Shown here piece after piece: positions 24,555 through 33,646 of a stretch of 64,000 nucleotides of DNA (position 1 is the first letter of the stretch; each line of letters opens with the position of its first letter). The notes beneath the pieces were generated by a model, which saw nothing but the letters and a program-made list of their open reading frames with translations, searched no databases and was not told where the DNA came from. The translations under genes and the position numbers were made by a program. This DNA comes from Chitinophaga sp. Ak27 (lineage in GTDB: Bacteria > Bacteroidota > Bacteroidia > Chitinophagales > Chitinophagaceae): contig NZ_JABAOB010000006.1 of NCBI RefSeq assembly GCF_012726295.1, positions 248,001 to 312,000 on the forward strand. Reading direction: 5' to 3'.

Positions 24555-26472
24555 AGGGAAAAGAGTATTTATTAGTGGTGGAAATGGTGTTATTGGCAAC
24601 TGTTTAGTTAGAAAGTTGCATGAACAGGGTGCAGTGGTATTTACCGGCGATTTGAAAGCAAGACCTGTAGATTTACCTAAAGAGGTGCTTTATCGTCAGG
24701 GCGATCTGAATTTTATTACAAAAGAGGAGTTAGAGAACTTTGCCCCTGAGTATTTTTTTCATCTGGCTGCCACCTTTGAACGCTCGGCAGAATCTTATTC
24801 TTTCTGGGATGAGAATTTTCAGCATAATGTGAAGCTAAGTAATCATTTGATGAGTTGCCTCAAAGATTGTCCTTCTTTAAAAAAGGTAGTGTTTGCTTCC
24901 AGTTATCTTATTTACGATCCCGCTCTTTATCAGTTTGATACTCCTGCTTCAACTCCTTACTCTCTGAAAGAAACAGATCCTATCTATCCACGTAACTTGA
25001 CAGGGGTGGCTAAACTTTCGCACGAGATAGAACTGAGATTCATTAACGAATTTAAAAAGAATCAATATAAAATAGTTTCTGCCCGCATTTATCGAGGGCA
25101 TGGACTTAACTCCAGGGATATTATTTCCCGTTGGGCAAGAACGTTAATTAATGATGAATCGGCCTCCCTTACTGTTTACAGAAAAGAAGGCATGTTTGAT
25201 TATATCTTCTCAGAAGATTCTGCTGAAGGATTACTCCGGCTTGCTGCCAGTGAACAAGCAGAAGGTATCATAAACTTAGGTACCGGAAAATCTAGGCGAG
25301 TAGCTGACGTATTGGCGATCCTCCAAACCCGGTTTCCTAAGATGACTTATGTGGAGAATGAAGCCGCAGAGGATATTCCATACGAAGCATCTCAATCTGA
25401 TAATACTTTGTTGAAGCATTTTACAGGATGGTCTCCCGAATATACATTGGAACAAAGTGTAAATGCGATTGTGGATTTTGAAGAACAACGGGGTGGAATT
25501 TACAATCATCAGCAATTACAAGGAATTAATGTGCTGGTGACCAGCATCTCAAAAAAAGTACCTTTGCTGCAAAGTGTAAAGCATGCTATGCATAAGCTGG
25601 GAAGTGGAAGTAAGCTTTTTGGTGGGGATGTTGACAGCGAACCAATTGGTAAGTATTTTGTGGATGAGTTCTGGAATATGCCTCGTTTGAAAGATGAGTT
25701 GATAAATGATATCATTTACTACTGCACATCTAACAATATCAGGCTTATTATCCCGACCCGGGATGGAGAGCTGGCTTTCTGGGCCCTGCATAAACAATTA
25801 TTCCTGGATAAAGGCATTAGTATTATGGTGTCGGGGGAAAAAGCCATCGAGAATACACTAGATAAGCTTCGTTTCTTTGAAGTGCTTCAGAAGCAACAGT
25901 TACCTGCTATTTATACATCCGAAAACCAGGAAGATATTAAAGCTGATAGTTTTGTAGTGAAAGAGCGTTATGGTGCGGGAGCACTTAATATTGGTATAAA
26001 CCTCAGTAAAGATGCTGCTGCTACCCATGCCAGAGATTTATCAGCGCCTATCTTTCAGCCGTTTGTAAAAGGAAAAGAGTACAGTGTGGATGCTTTTATT
26101 ACGAAGACAGGAAGGCTGAAAGGAGTAGTAACCAGAGCAAGAGTGAAGGTTGTGAATGGTGAATCTCAGATTACAGTGACAGAACAGAAACCGCAACTGG
26201 AAGAGTTGTGCAACAAACTGGTAACAGCGCTACAGGTGACTGGGCATATCGTTCTACAGGTATTGGAAGACGACGCTGGTAATTTCCACATCATCGAATG
26301 CAATGCTAGATTTGGAGGAGCTTCCACATTAAGTGTTGCTGCTGGTTTGGATAGTTTTTACTGGGCGCTGCTGGAAGTATTAGACAATGACTTATCTTCT
26401 TACCCATTTATTCCCAGAGCTACAGTAATTAAGCAAATCAGATTTGCTGCCGATAAATTGGTACATGCCTGA
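24547..26472 (+). CDS. Fusion of NAD-dependent epimerase/dehydratase and ATP-grasp domain
   Basis: The 641-residue chain has two enzymes. Residues 1-310 are an extended SDR (ISGGNGVIGNCLVRKL Rossmann motif; ASSYLIYDP). In the catalytic helix the usual YxxxK is not clear: the segment reads PRNLTGVAKLSHE, with Lys but no Tyr. Residues ~325-641 are an ATP-grasp ligase-like domain (SFVVKERYGAGALNIG; IIECNARFGGASTLS) that would form an amide or peptide-like bond using ATP. Between PseH and PseI this suggests addition of an acyl or amino-acid group to the sugar (inference). Confidence 0.8.
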   Translation: MFKGKRVFISGGNGVIGNCLVRKLHEQGAVVFTGDLKARPVDLPKEVLYRQGDLNFITKEELENFAPEYFFHLAATFERSAESYSFWDENFQHNVKLSNHLMSCLKDCPSLKKVVFASSYLIYDPALYQFDTPASTPYSLKETDPIYPRNLTGVAKLSHEIELRFINEFKKNQYKIVSARIYRGHGLNSRDIISRWARTLINDESASLTVYRKEGMFDYIFSEDSAEGLLRLAASEQAEGIINLGTGKSRRVADVLAILQTRFPKMTYVENEAAEDIPYEASQSDNTLLKHFTGWSPEYTLEQSVNAIVDFEEQRGGIYNHQQLQGINVLVTSISKKVPLLQSVKHAMHKLGSGSKLFGGDVDSEPIGKYFVDEFWNMPRLKDELINDIIYYCTSNNIRLIIPTRDGELAFWALHKQLFLDKGISIMVSGEKAIENTLDKLRFFEVLQKQQLPAIYTSENQEDIKADSFVVKERYGAGALNIGINLSKDAAATHARDLSAPIFQPFVKGKEYSVDAFITKTGRLKGVVTRARVKVVNGESQITVTEQKPQLEELCNKLVTALQVTGHIVLQVLEDDAGNFHIIECNARFGGASTLSVAAGLDSFYWALLEVLDNDLSSYPFIPRATVIKQIRFAADKLVHA

Positions 26473-26493
26473 TAAAAACTTTAGAACGATTCA

Positions 26494-27150
26494 ATGATAC
26501 TTGTTTTTGATTTGGATGATACGCTATACCCTGAGATTACATTTGTAGAAAGTGGTTTCAGGGCAGTAGCTAAGTATCTTCACACAACTTACCGGGTTTC
26601 GGCAGAGGACAGTATGGGAGTAATGCTTGCGGAACTTGAAGCTAATGGACGGGGAAAGGTATTTGACAGAGCATTGGAAAAATGGAACTTAAGCACCAAA
26701 GAGAGATTGGGGCAATGTCTGCAGGTATATCGTTCACATAAGCCGGATATATCATTGTTTGATGATGCCAGAAAGGTACTAACTCAATGTAAGAACCGCG
26801 CTAAATACCTGGTAACGGATGGTAACAAACATGTCCAGCACAATAAAGTCACTGCTTTGGATTTATACCACGAATTCAATAAAGTATTTATTACACGCAG
26901 GTATGGTATTGATAGGGAAAAGCCTAACCCTTATTGTTTCCTTAAAATATGTGACCTTGAAAAAGTGAAGCCAGAGGACGTTGTGTATATCGGTGATAAT
27001 CCCAAAAAGGACTTCGTAGAAATCAAGAAGCTGGGTTTCAAGACCGTGCGTGTTCGAAGGGGCATGTTTAAAGATTACCGTCTTACCGCAGAATATGAAG
27101 CGGATAAATTAGTGGAAAGTTTAACCGAGATAGATTTCGAAAAATTATAG
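26494..27150 (+). CDS. HAD-superfamily hydrolase
   Basis: The 218-residue protein has the HAD motifs: I VFDLDDTLYP (nucleophile and acid Asp), II LVTDGNK, III near REKPNPYCF and IV VYIGDNPKKDF. It probably dephosphorylates a sugar phosphate in the nonulosonate pathway. It lies between the epimerase/ATP-grasp fusion and pseI with short spacers. Whether it supplies a missing step is unknown. Confidence 0.88.
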   Translation: MILVFDLDDTLYPEITFVESGFRAVAKYLHTTYRVSAEDSMGVMLAELEANGRGKVFDRALEKWNLSTKERLGQCLQVYRSHKPDISLFDDARKVLTQCKNRAKYLVTDGNKHVQHNKVTALDLYHEFNKVFITRRYGIDREKPNPYCFLKICDLEKVKPEDVVYIGDNPKKDFVEIKKLGFKTVRVRRGMFKDYRLTAEYEADKLVESLTEIDFEKL

Positions 27151-27156
27151 TTTTTT

Positions 27157-28215
27157 ATGGAAGACCAAGGAGTATTTTATATCGACAATTTTGCCATTGG
27201 CGCAAATAATAAGCCGTTTATCATTGCAGAAATGAGTGGTAACCATAACCAATCGTTGGAGCGTGCTTTACAGATCGTAAAAGCTGCTGCTGCTGCCGGT
27301 GCGCATGCAATTAAGTTGCAAACCTATACTGCGGATACTATCACAATTGATCATAGAGGAGGGTTATTTGAAATTACTGATCCGAAATCACTTTGGAATG
27401 GTAAAAATCTGTATGAACTTTACCAGGAAGCAATGACCCCCTACGAGTGGCATAAACCAATATTTGAATATGCCCGTGAATTGGGGATTATCTGTTTTTC
27501 TACACCATTTGATGAAACAGCTGTTGATTTGTTGGAAGAGCTGGGAGCTCCCTGTTATAAAATAGCTTCTTTTGAGAATATACACCATCCATTGTTAAAG
27601 AAAGTGGCGGCAACGAGTAAGCCAGTAATCATATCTTCAGGGGCTTCCACGTTAGCGGACATTGAAGAGAGCCTAAAGGTGTTACGTGAGAATGGATGTA
27701 AAAATATTGTTTTATTGAAATGCACCAGCAATTATCCAGCAACACCTGAGAATACGAATCTCCGGACTATTCCACACATGAGAGAAATGTTCAAATGTGA
27801 AGTAGGGCTGTCAGACCACACCATGGGAGTAGGTGCGGCTGTGGGCGCTGTGGCTTTGGGCGCTAGGGTGATTGAGAAGCATTTTTGTTTAAGTAGAGCT
27901 GAAGGAGGTGTTGATAGCGCATTTTCTTTGGAGCCGGAAGAATTTAAATCCCTTGTGATAGAAACAGAGCGGGCTTTTCTTGCTTTAGGAGAGGTCCAAT
28001 ATGGTGTGCAGGAATCTGAAAAGAAAAGTTTGCTTCACAAGCGTTCTATTTATGTAGCGAAGGATATTGAGAAAGGAGAAGTATTTACAACTGAGAATAT
28101 TCGTGTTATCAGACCAGGTGATGGACTGCATCCCCGTAATTATGAAAAATTACTGGGGCGGGTGGCAAAAGACGACCTTAAAAAAGGGACCCCGTTATCA
28201 TGGGAGATTGTGTGA
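27157..28215 (+). CDS. pseI: Pseudaminic acid synthase
   Basis: The 352-residue protein is a NeuB-family synthase: IIAEMSGNHNQSLERA, IKLQTYTADTIT, ISSGASTLADIEE, LKCTSNYPATPENTNL, VGLSDHT and IEKHFCLSRAEGGVDSAFSLEP, ending in a C-terminal SAF (antifreeze-like) domain (about 285-350). It condenses 2,4-diacetamido-2,4,6-trideoxy-altrose with PEP (established for PseI). The start, ATG 27157, is 6 bases after the HAD gene stop. Confidence 0.95.
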   Translation: MEDQGVFYIDNFAIGANNKPFIIAEMSGNHNQSLERALQIVKAAAAAGAHAIKLQTYTADTITIDHRGGLFEITDPKSLWNGKNLYELYQEAMTPYEWHKPIFEYARELGIICFSTPFDETAVDLLEELGAPCYKIASFENIHHPLLKKVAATSKPVIISSGASTLADIEESLKVLRENGCKNIVLLKCTSNYPATPENTNLRTIPHMREMFKCEVGLSDHTMGVGAAVGAVALGARVIEKHFCLSRAEGGVDSAFSLEPEEFKSLVIETERAFLALGEVQYGVQESEKKSLLHKRSIYVAKDIEKGEVFTTENIRVIRPGDGLHPRNYEKLLGRVAKDDLKKGTPLSWEIV

Positions 28216-28860
28216 TAAGATGACTGTTGAACACAATAGGTATTATTATGCGGTCAAGGATAGTCACTAATGATAGGTAACCGGTTTGCCCGGCTGGGCA
28301 AACCGGCCAGACAAACTAGCAATTGTTTATAGCTGCCATAAACCATATTGCCCGCAACGCGTATTACTATAATTGTACCCAAAGTCCCCCGGAATACGCT
28401 GACCATAACCCTCTGTCAGAGCCACTGGTACCATACTATTTATAATAATTCACAGAAAGACAGGAAAGAACAAGGTTTAACCCATAATAATGGTGATTAA
28501 AGGTTGAATAGTAGATTAATACCCAAATAGGATACATTTTTACCAACTAAATTGATTGTCAAGGGAATGCGACTGTCAGATACCGAACGCTGCAGAAAGT
28601 GAGTTGCTCAACATTTTATAGCAGTAGAACTAAAGCATTTTTATCTGAGCAAGCAAATAGTTATATAATATATTAAGCGTATATTACTTGATCTCAATTG
28701 ATTTATGAATATGAATTTTTTGTTATTTTATGTAAAATATATAACTGGATGCATATTTGCTTAAACTGGAGTTTACTTCTAATTTTTATGTTTGAACACG
28801 CATTTAATGGATTCTAATGATTTAAGCTTAAAAATGTTAGGAATTCTCGTAGACCTAACA
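28216..28860. other. Intergenic region between pseI and the export genes
   Basis: It contains an 11-bp perfect hairpin (28281-28306) and a 10-bp hairpin (28832-28863) before the second cluster promoter. The middle is AT-rich with no supported gene. Confidence 0.5.
28281..28306. terminator. Hairpin after pseI without a T run
   Basis: CCGGTTTGCCC pairs perfectly with GGGCAAACCGG around GGCT. No T tract follows on either side, so intrinsic termination would be weak; it may instead protect the mRNA end. Confidence 0.45.
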
Positions 28861-28863
28861 TTT
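28832..28863. promoter_or_regulatory. 10-bp stem-loop just upstream of promoter element P2
   Basis: AAATGTTAGG pairs with CCTAACATTT around a 12-base loop. It borders promoter element P2, so it could be the end of the upstream transcript or an operator. Confidence 0.4.
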
Positions 28864-28889
28864 ATATGTTATTTTTAATAGATTTGCAC
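28861..28889 (+). promoter_or_regulatory. Promoter element P2 of the polysaccharide locus
   Basis: Matches 19591-19619 at 25 of 29 positions, including TTATTTTT-N2-TAGATTTGC with -7 box TAGATTTG at 28879-28886. Predicted transcript start is about 28893, giving a ~70-base leader for the export gene. Confidence 0.6.
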
Positions 28890-28961
28890 CTTTATTTGGC
28901 GAAAATCCAGATAAAATTGTTTCCAAAAAAGGTATTTGAGAAAGTTTATATCCTATTATAC

Positions 28962-31430
28962 ATGTTTAGAAAATTATTGTTGGTCCAACTGTTCCTATTT
29001 GTGGGTTTGTGTATGCTGGCTCCAATATCTTCCCAGGCTCAGATCAGGCAGGTGAATGTTGATAATATGTCGGATGACCAGATCAAGAGAATAGTTGCCG
29101 AAATGAAGCAAAACAATATGACAATGTCTGATATTGATTCATATGCGGAACAGAAGGGGGTGCCCGCCTCGGAAGCTGAAAAATTGAAGAGCCGGATAGT
29201 AATGATGGGACTCGATAAATCTTTGGAGGCAAAGAAGAGCACGGAACTGTTTCAACAAGACAATCAATATTCCGGCAGGTCATTTAATAATGCTGATACC
29301 AGTAAAGTGGACTTGTTCAGACAGGGTACGGATCCTTCTGACGTGAAACGACGTAAGGTGTTTGGGGCAGAGCTCTTCACTAACAAGAACCTGACATTTG
29401 AGCCCAATCTGAGAATGCCTACTCCTAGCAATTATAGATTGGCAGCAGATGACCAGGTAATGATTGATGTATATGGTTATTCCGAAGTGCAATATAAACT
29501 GACAGTTACTTCAGAAGGTTATATAAGGATTCCCAATCTCGGTCCTGTTTATGTAAATGGTCTTACCATGGAAGAAGCTAAGAACAGGATAACTAAACAA
29601 TTGTCAACTATTTATTCCACTATTGCGACTGGTAAGACCTTTGTACAGATTTCACTGGGAAATATACGTAGCATTAGGGTATTGCTGATAGGGGAAATTC
29701 AACGTCCCGGTACTTATACATTGCCTTCCCTGGCTACGGTTGCTAATGCTTTGTATGTATCTGGTGGTCCGGATGAGAACGGATCGTTTCGTAATATTCA
29801 AGTAATGAGGAATGGACAGGTTATCACCACCTTTGACCTATATGATTTTATAGCAAAGGGAGATCTTACCAACAATATCGTTTTACAGGATCAGGATATC
29901 GTAAAAGTTAATCCTTATAAGACCAGAATCGAGCTCATTGGCGAAGTAAAACGCCCTGCAATTTTCGAGGCGAAGGACAATGAAACCTTGCAAAACATGC
30001 TTGATTATGCAGGAGGGTATACAGACGGATCTTTTAAAGACAATATAACTGGCTATCGTATCAATAGTAAGGAAAGAGAAGTCATTAATGTACCTGCTGA
30101 TCAGATTGCGTCTTTTAAACTTAAATCAGGCGATCAGTTTTTTATAGATTCTATCCTGAACCGCTTTAGCAACCGGGTTACCATCAGTGGAGCTGTCTTT
30201 CACCCTGGTAGTTATGGCATGGAGCGGGGAATGACAGTTGTGGACCTTATTAAAAAAGCGGATGGGGTAAGAGAAGAAGCCTTATTAAATCGTGGATTGA
30301 TCAGGCGTTTACAAGACGACTTTTCACCAGCAATTATTAATTTTAATGTACAAGATATATTGAGCGGGAAAGTTACCCTAGAGTTAAAAAAAGAAGACAG
30401 CGTAGTGGTATTCTCCAAGTTAGACCTGAGACCACAATTCGAGGTGACAATTGGTGGAGAGGTAAACAAGCCTGGCGTGTTTCCTTATGCAGATAGTATG
30501 CGTCTGGAGGACTTGGTTTTATTGGCCGGCGGACTTCGCGATGCGGCTTCACTCAAACATGTAGAAGTTTCCCGGAGAATCAGAAAGGGGGACTATAATA
30601 GTGGCGATAGCCTGAAAGCTATTATCAAGCAATTTGATATAAGTGCTGATCTCAGTAGCATAAAAGATCAGCAATTGATATTAGAACCTTTTGATGAAGT
30701 AGTTATCCGGAAATCACCAGCCTACAGCGAACAATCAAATATAATGCTTGAAGGAGAGGTGGTATATCCAGGGAAGTATGTTATTGTAAATAAAAAAGAA
30801 CATATTTCTGACCTCATCGCAAGAGCCGGTGGACTTAAATCGGAAGCCTTCCCTGAAGGAGCTGTATTGTTGAGAAAAACATATATCAATAGTTCCGACA
30901 GCTCATTATTAAGCTATAAACTGGCATTGTTCTATAATAAACTGGAAGATAGTACGAGTATTAACAGTGTTAAAAATATGATGGAGCGAAAGTATCAGTT
31001 ACTGGGTATCAACCTGGCTGATATCATAAAGCGGCCCGGATCAAAATATGACATCCTGTTAGAGGAAGGTGATGTTTTGAAGATACCGAAGAAGCTGCAA
31101 ACAGTTCAGACATTTGGGGAAATTTATTTCCCAAAGAAGATTCGTTACGAAGATAACATCACTTTCAGAGATTATATCCGTGGTGCAGGTGGATTTACTT
31201 CCTCAGCGTTGAAAAGACGTACTTATGTAGTTTATCCAAATGGAGAAGTAAAAAGTACCCGGAAGATATTTTTCTTTAATAAATATCCTAAGGTAAAGGC
31301 GGGATCAGAAATATATGTGCCTACGAAGAGAGAACGGAGAGGATTGTCTGGACAAGAGGTAATAGGTTTGAGCTCTGGAATTGCGTCAATTGCACTGATA
31401 GTAGTGACCATACTAACACGTGTTAAGTAA
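28962..31430 (+). CDS. Wza-like polysaccharide export protein with multiple SLBB domains
   Basis: Start ATG 28962 gives a signal peptide (MFRKLLLVQLFLFVG...SQA); an upstream in-frame ATG lies before the promoter and is rejected. The 822-residue protein has a poly-export domain (YRLAADDQVMIDVYGYSEVQYKLT...) followed by six SLBB-type repeats of the form GEV-x2-PG...AGG, and ends in a hydrophobic helix. It should form the outer-membrane/periplasmic export channel for the surface polysaccharide. Confidence 0.9.
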   Translation: MFRKLLLVQLFLFVGLCMLAPISSQAQIRQVNVDNMSDDQIKRIVAEMKQNNMTMSDIDSYAEQKGVPASEAEKLKSRIVMMGLDKSLEAKKSTELFQQDNQYSGRSFNNADTSKVDLFRQGTDPSDVKRRKVFGAELFTNKNLTFEPNLRMPTPSNYRLAADDQVMIDVYGYSEVQYKLTVTSEGYIRIPNLGPVYVNGLTMEEAKNRITKQLSTIYSTIATGKTFVQISLGNIRSIRVLLIGEIQRPGTYTLPSLATVANALYVSGGPDENGSFRNIQVMRNGQVITTFDLYDFIAKGDLTNNIVLQDQDIVKVNPYKTRIELIGEVKRPAIFEAKDNETLQNMLDYAGGYTDGSFKDNITGYRINSKEREVINVPADQIASFKLKSGDQFFIDSILNRFSNRVTISGAVFHPGSYGMERGMTVVDLIKKADGVREEALLNRGLIRRLQDDFSPAIINFNVQDILSGKVTLELKKEDSVVVFSKLDLRPQFEVTIGGEVNKPGVFPYADSMRLEDLVLLAGGLRDAASLKHVEVSRRIRKGDYNSGDSLKAIIKQFDISADLSSIKDQQLILEPFDEVVIRKSPAYSEQSNIMLEGEVVYPGKYVIVNKKEHISDLIARAGGLKSEAFPEGAVLLRKTYINSSDSSLLSYKLALFYNKLEDSTSINSVKNMMERKYQLLGINLADIIKRPGSKYDILLEEGDVLKIPKKLQTVQTFGEIYFPKKIRYEDNITFRDYIRGAGGFTSSALKRRTYVVYPNGEVKSTRKIFFFNKYPKVKAGSEIYVPTKRERRGLSGQEVIGLSSGIASIALIVVTILTRVK

Positions 31431-31495
31431 CAGGAGAGTCGCGTTTTATTAAGGCATCAAAATATAAGAGAGCTTCGATAAGTCATTAAATAGAT

Positions 31496-32566
31496 ATGGA
31501 TAAAAATTCTGATCAGATTTCCTTTAAAGAATTGCTACTTAATATACAGGAATGGTGGGTGTATTTATGGAAGAAAAAATGGGTAATCATTCCTGTTTCT
31601 TTTGTGGGTGCAGCCCTTGGAGTATGTTTAGCTTTTCTTTCGGAACCCAGATATGAAGCAGAAATAACTTTTGTTGTTGAAGGGCAGGATCAGAACCCCC
31701 TTTCAGCATATATGGGGCTAGCCAGCCAATTTGGCTTGAACATGGGGGGATCTGGTGGTGTATTTGAGGGCGACAATATCATGGAGTTCCTTAAATCCAG
31801 GTTGATGGTTGAACAAGCATTAATGTCTCCTGTAAAAGGACCAGATGCTAACAAGAAAACGCTGGCAGAGCTATTCATTGAGATCAATGAAGTGCGTAAG
31901 GAATGGGAAACAAAACCGGAGTTGAAGAATGTTAGATTTCTGGTTGGTGAAAGCCGAGAAAATTTTACCCGTTTGCAGGACAGCATTTTAGACCGAATCC
32001 ATCAAAAGATATTGAATGAATATTTGTCGGTAGATAAACCAGACAAAAAGCTAAGTTTTATTTCTGCGAAATGTACCTCCCCAAATGAGGTCTTTTCCAA
32101 GCAATTCGTTGAGCAACTTGTTAAAGAAGCAATTCTCTTTTACATTAGCACAAAAACTCAAAAGGCAAAATCAAATATTGATCGGTTGCAGGGACAATCA
32201 GATTCACTGAGGACATTGCTGAATAAAAAGACTTATGCAGTAGCGGCGACACAAGATATTAATCTGAATCCTGCCCGTCAGGTAGCAGGTGTCGGGGTAG
32301 AGGTTGAAATGAGAGACAAAGCTGTGTTGCAAACAATGTATGGTGAGATTGTAAGAAATCTTGAATTAAGTAAAATCGCCATGTCCCAGGAAACGCCAGT
32401 CATCCAAATTGTGGATCGACCAATTTATCCACTGCCTAAGAAAAAGCTTGGAAAAATGAAGGGACTATTGATCGGAGGAATAGCATTAGGATTTATAACA
32501 ATTTTAGTACTGATTTTAAGGAAAATTTTTAGTGATATATTCAGGACGAATCATTTGGTTAATTGA
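31496..32566 (+). CDS. Wzz/chain-length determinant protein
   Basis: The 356-residue protein has a cytoplasmic start, a transmembrane helix near 28-48, a large periplasmic region with coiled-coil tendency, and a second helix near 323-345 after a proline-rich PIYPLPKKKLGK segment. This is the polysaccharide co-polymerase layout. There is no fused tyrosine kinase domain. It follows the Wza-like gene by 65 bases. Confidence 0.9.
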   Translation: MDKNSDQISFKELLLNIQEWWVYLWKKKWVIIPVSFVGAALGVCLAFLSEPRYEAEITFVVEGQDQNPLSAYMGLASQFGLNMGGSGGVFEGDNIMEFLKSRLMVEQALMSPVKGPDANKKTLAELFIEINEVRKEWETKPELKNVRFLVGESRENFTRLQDSILDRIHQKILNEYLSVDKPDKKLSFISAKCTSPNEVFSKQFVEQLVKEAILFYISTKTQKAKSNIDRLQGQSDSLRTLLNKKTYAVAATQDINLNPARQVAGVGVEVEMRDKAVLQTMYGEIVRNLELSKIAMSQETPVIQIVDRPIYPLPKKKLGKMKGLLIGGIALGFITILVLILRKIFSDIFRTNHLVN

Positions 32567-32620
32567 TAAAATTATTGAATATATCCATTTCAGATATATA
32601 AGAAATTTAAAAAGTAAGAA

Positions 32621-33637
32621 ATGTTGGACTTAAATAACAAAAGTATCTTTATAACCGGTGGTACTGGTTCTTTCGGAAAAGCTTTCACCAAAATCATTTT
32701 GGAGCGTTGGCCCCAGATAAAACGCCTTGTAATTTATTCCAGAGATGAACAAAAGCAATTTCAAATGGCGATGGAATTCCCGGAATCCAAATATCCACAG
32801 GTCCGATTTTTTATCGGAGATGTCAGAGACTATGATCGGCTTAGAAGAGGATTGAAAGGCATCGACTATGTAATTCATGCAGCTGCGATGAAACATGTAC
32901 CTATCGCCGAATATAATCCAATGGAGTGTATTAAGACCAATATCATAGGAGCGGAAAATGTGATCAACGCTTGTTTGGAAACGGGCGTACAAAAAGTGGT
33001 AGCGTTATCTACAGACAAAGCTGCTGCCCCCATCAACTTATATGGAGCTACTAAACTGGCTTCTGACAAATTGTTTGTTGCGGCTAATAATATTCGGGGA
33101 ACTAATCCGATTAACTTTTCAGTAGTAAGATATGGTAATGTTATGGGATCTAATGGATCAGTAATTCCTTTTTTCCTAAACAAAAGGAAGGAAGGTATCT
33201 TACCGATTACTGATTCCACCATGACTCGTTTTAATATTACACTCACCGAAGGTGTGGAAATGGTATTGCATGCCTTGGAAACAGCCTGGGGAGGGGAAAT
33301 TTTTGTGCCTAAAATTGCATCTTATAAAATAACAGACGTTGCTACAGCTATTGGGCCTGATTGTGAGCATAAAGTGGTAGGAATACGTCCTGGAGAGAAA
33401 ATTCATGAGGAAATGATTACCTCTTCGGATTCTTTCAGTACCTACGACCTGGGGCCATATTATGCTATCTTACCCCAGCATCCTAATTTTAAACTGGGGG
33501 ACTATATAATTGCATTTGATGCAAAACCTGTTGCACAGGGATTCAGGTATAATTCAGGTGAAAACAGCGAATGGGTGTCGGTAGAGGATATCCGTGAACT
33601 TATTGTTAAGCATGTAGATCCAACATTTACCATTTAA
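32621..33637 (+). CDS. pseB: UDP-N-acetylglucosamine 4,6-dehydratase (5-inverting)
   Basis: The 338-residue SDR has TGGTGSFGKAF (NADP site), ALSTDKA with D132 and K133, and Y141-GATK; the D-K-Y set matches the catalytic triad of FlaA1/PseB. The C-terminal EKIHEEMITS segment is also typical. It makes UDP-2-acetamido-2,6-dideoxy-arabino-hexos-4-ulose, the first step of the Pse pathway. pseC follows 9 bases later. Confidence 0.94.
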   Translation: MLDLNNKSIFITGGTGSFGKAFTKIILERWPQIKRLVIYSRDEQKQFQMAMEFPESKYPQVRFFIGDVRDYDRLRRGLKGIDYVIHAAAMKHVPIAEYNPMECIKTNIIGAENVINACLETGVQKVVALSTDKAAAPINLYGATKLASDKLFVAANNIRGTNPINFSVVRYGNVMGSNGSVIPFFLNKRKEGILPITDSTMTRFNITLTEGVEMVLHALETAWGGEIFVPKIASYKITDVATAIGPDCEHKVVGIRPGEKIHEEMITSSDSFSTYDLGPYYAILPQHPNFKLGDYIIAFDAKPVAQGFRYNSGENSEWVSVEDIRELIVKHVDPTFTI

Positions 33638-33646
33638 TAACCGAAG

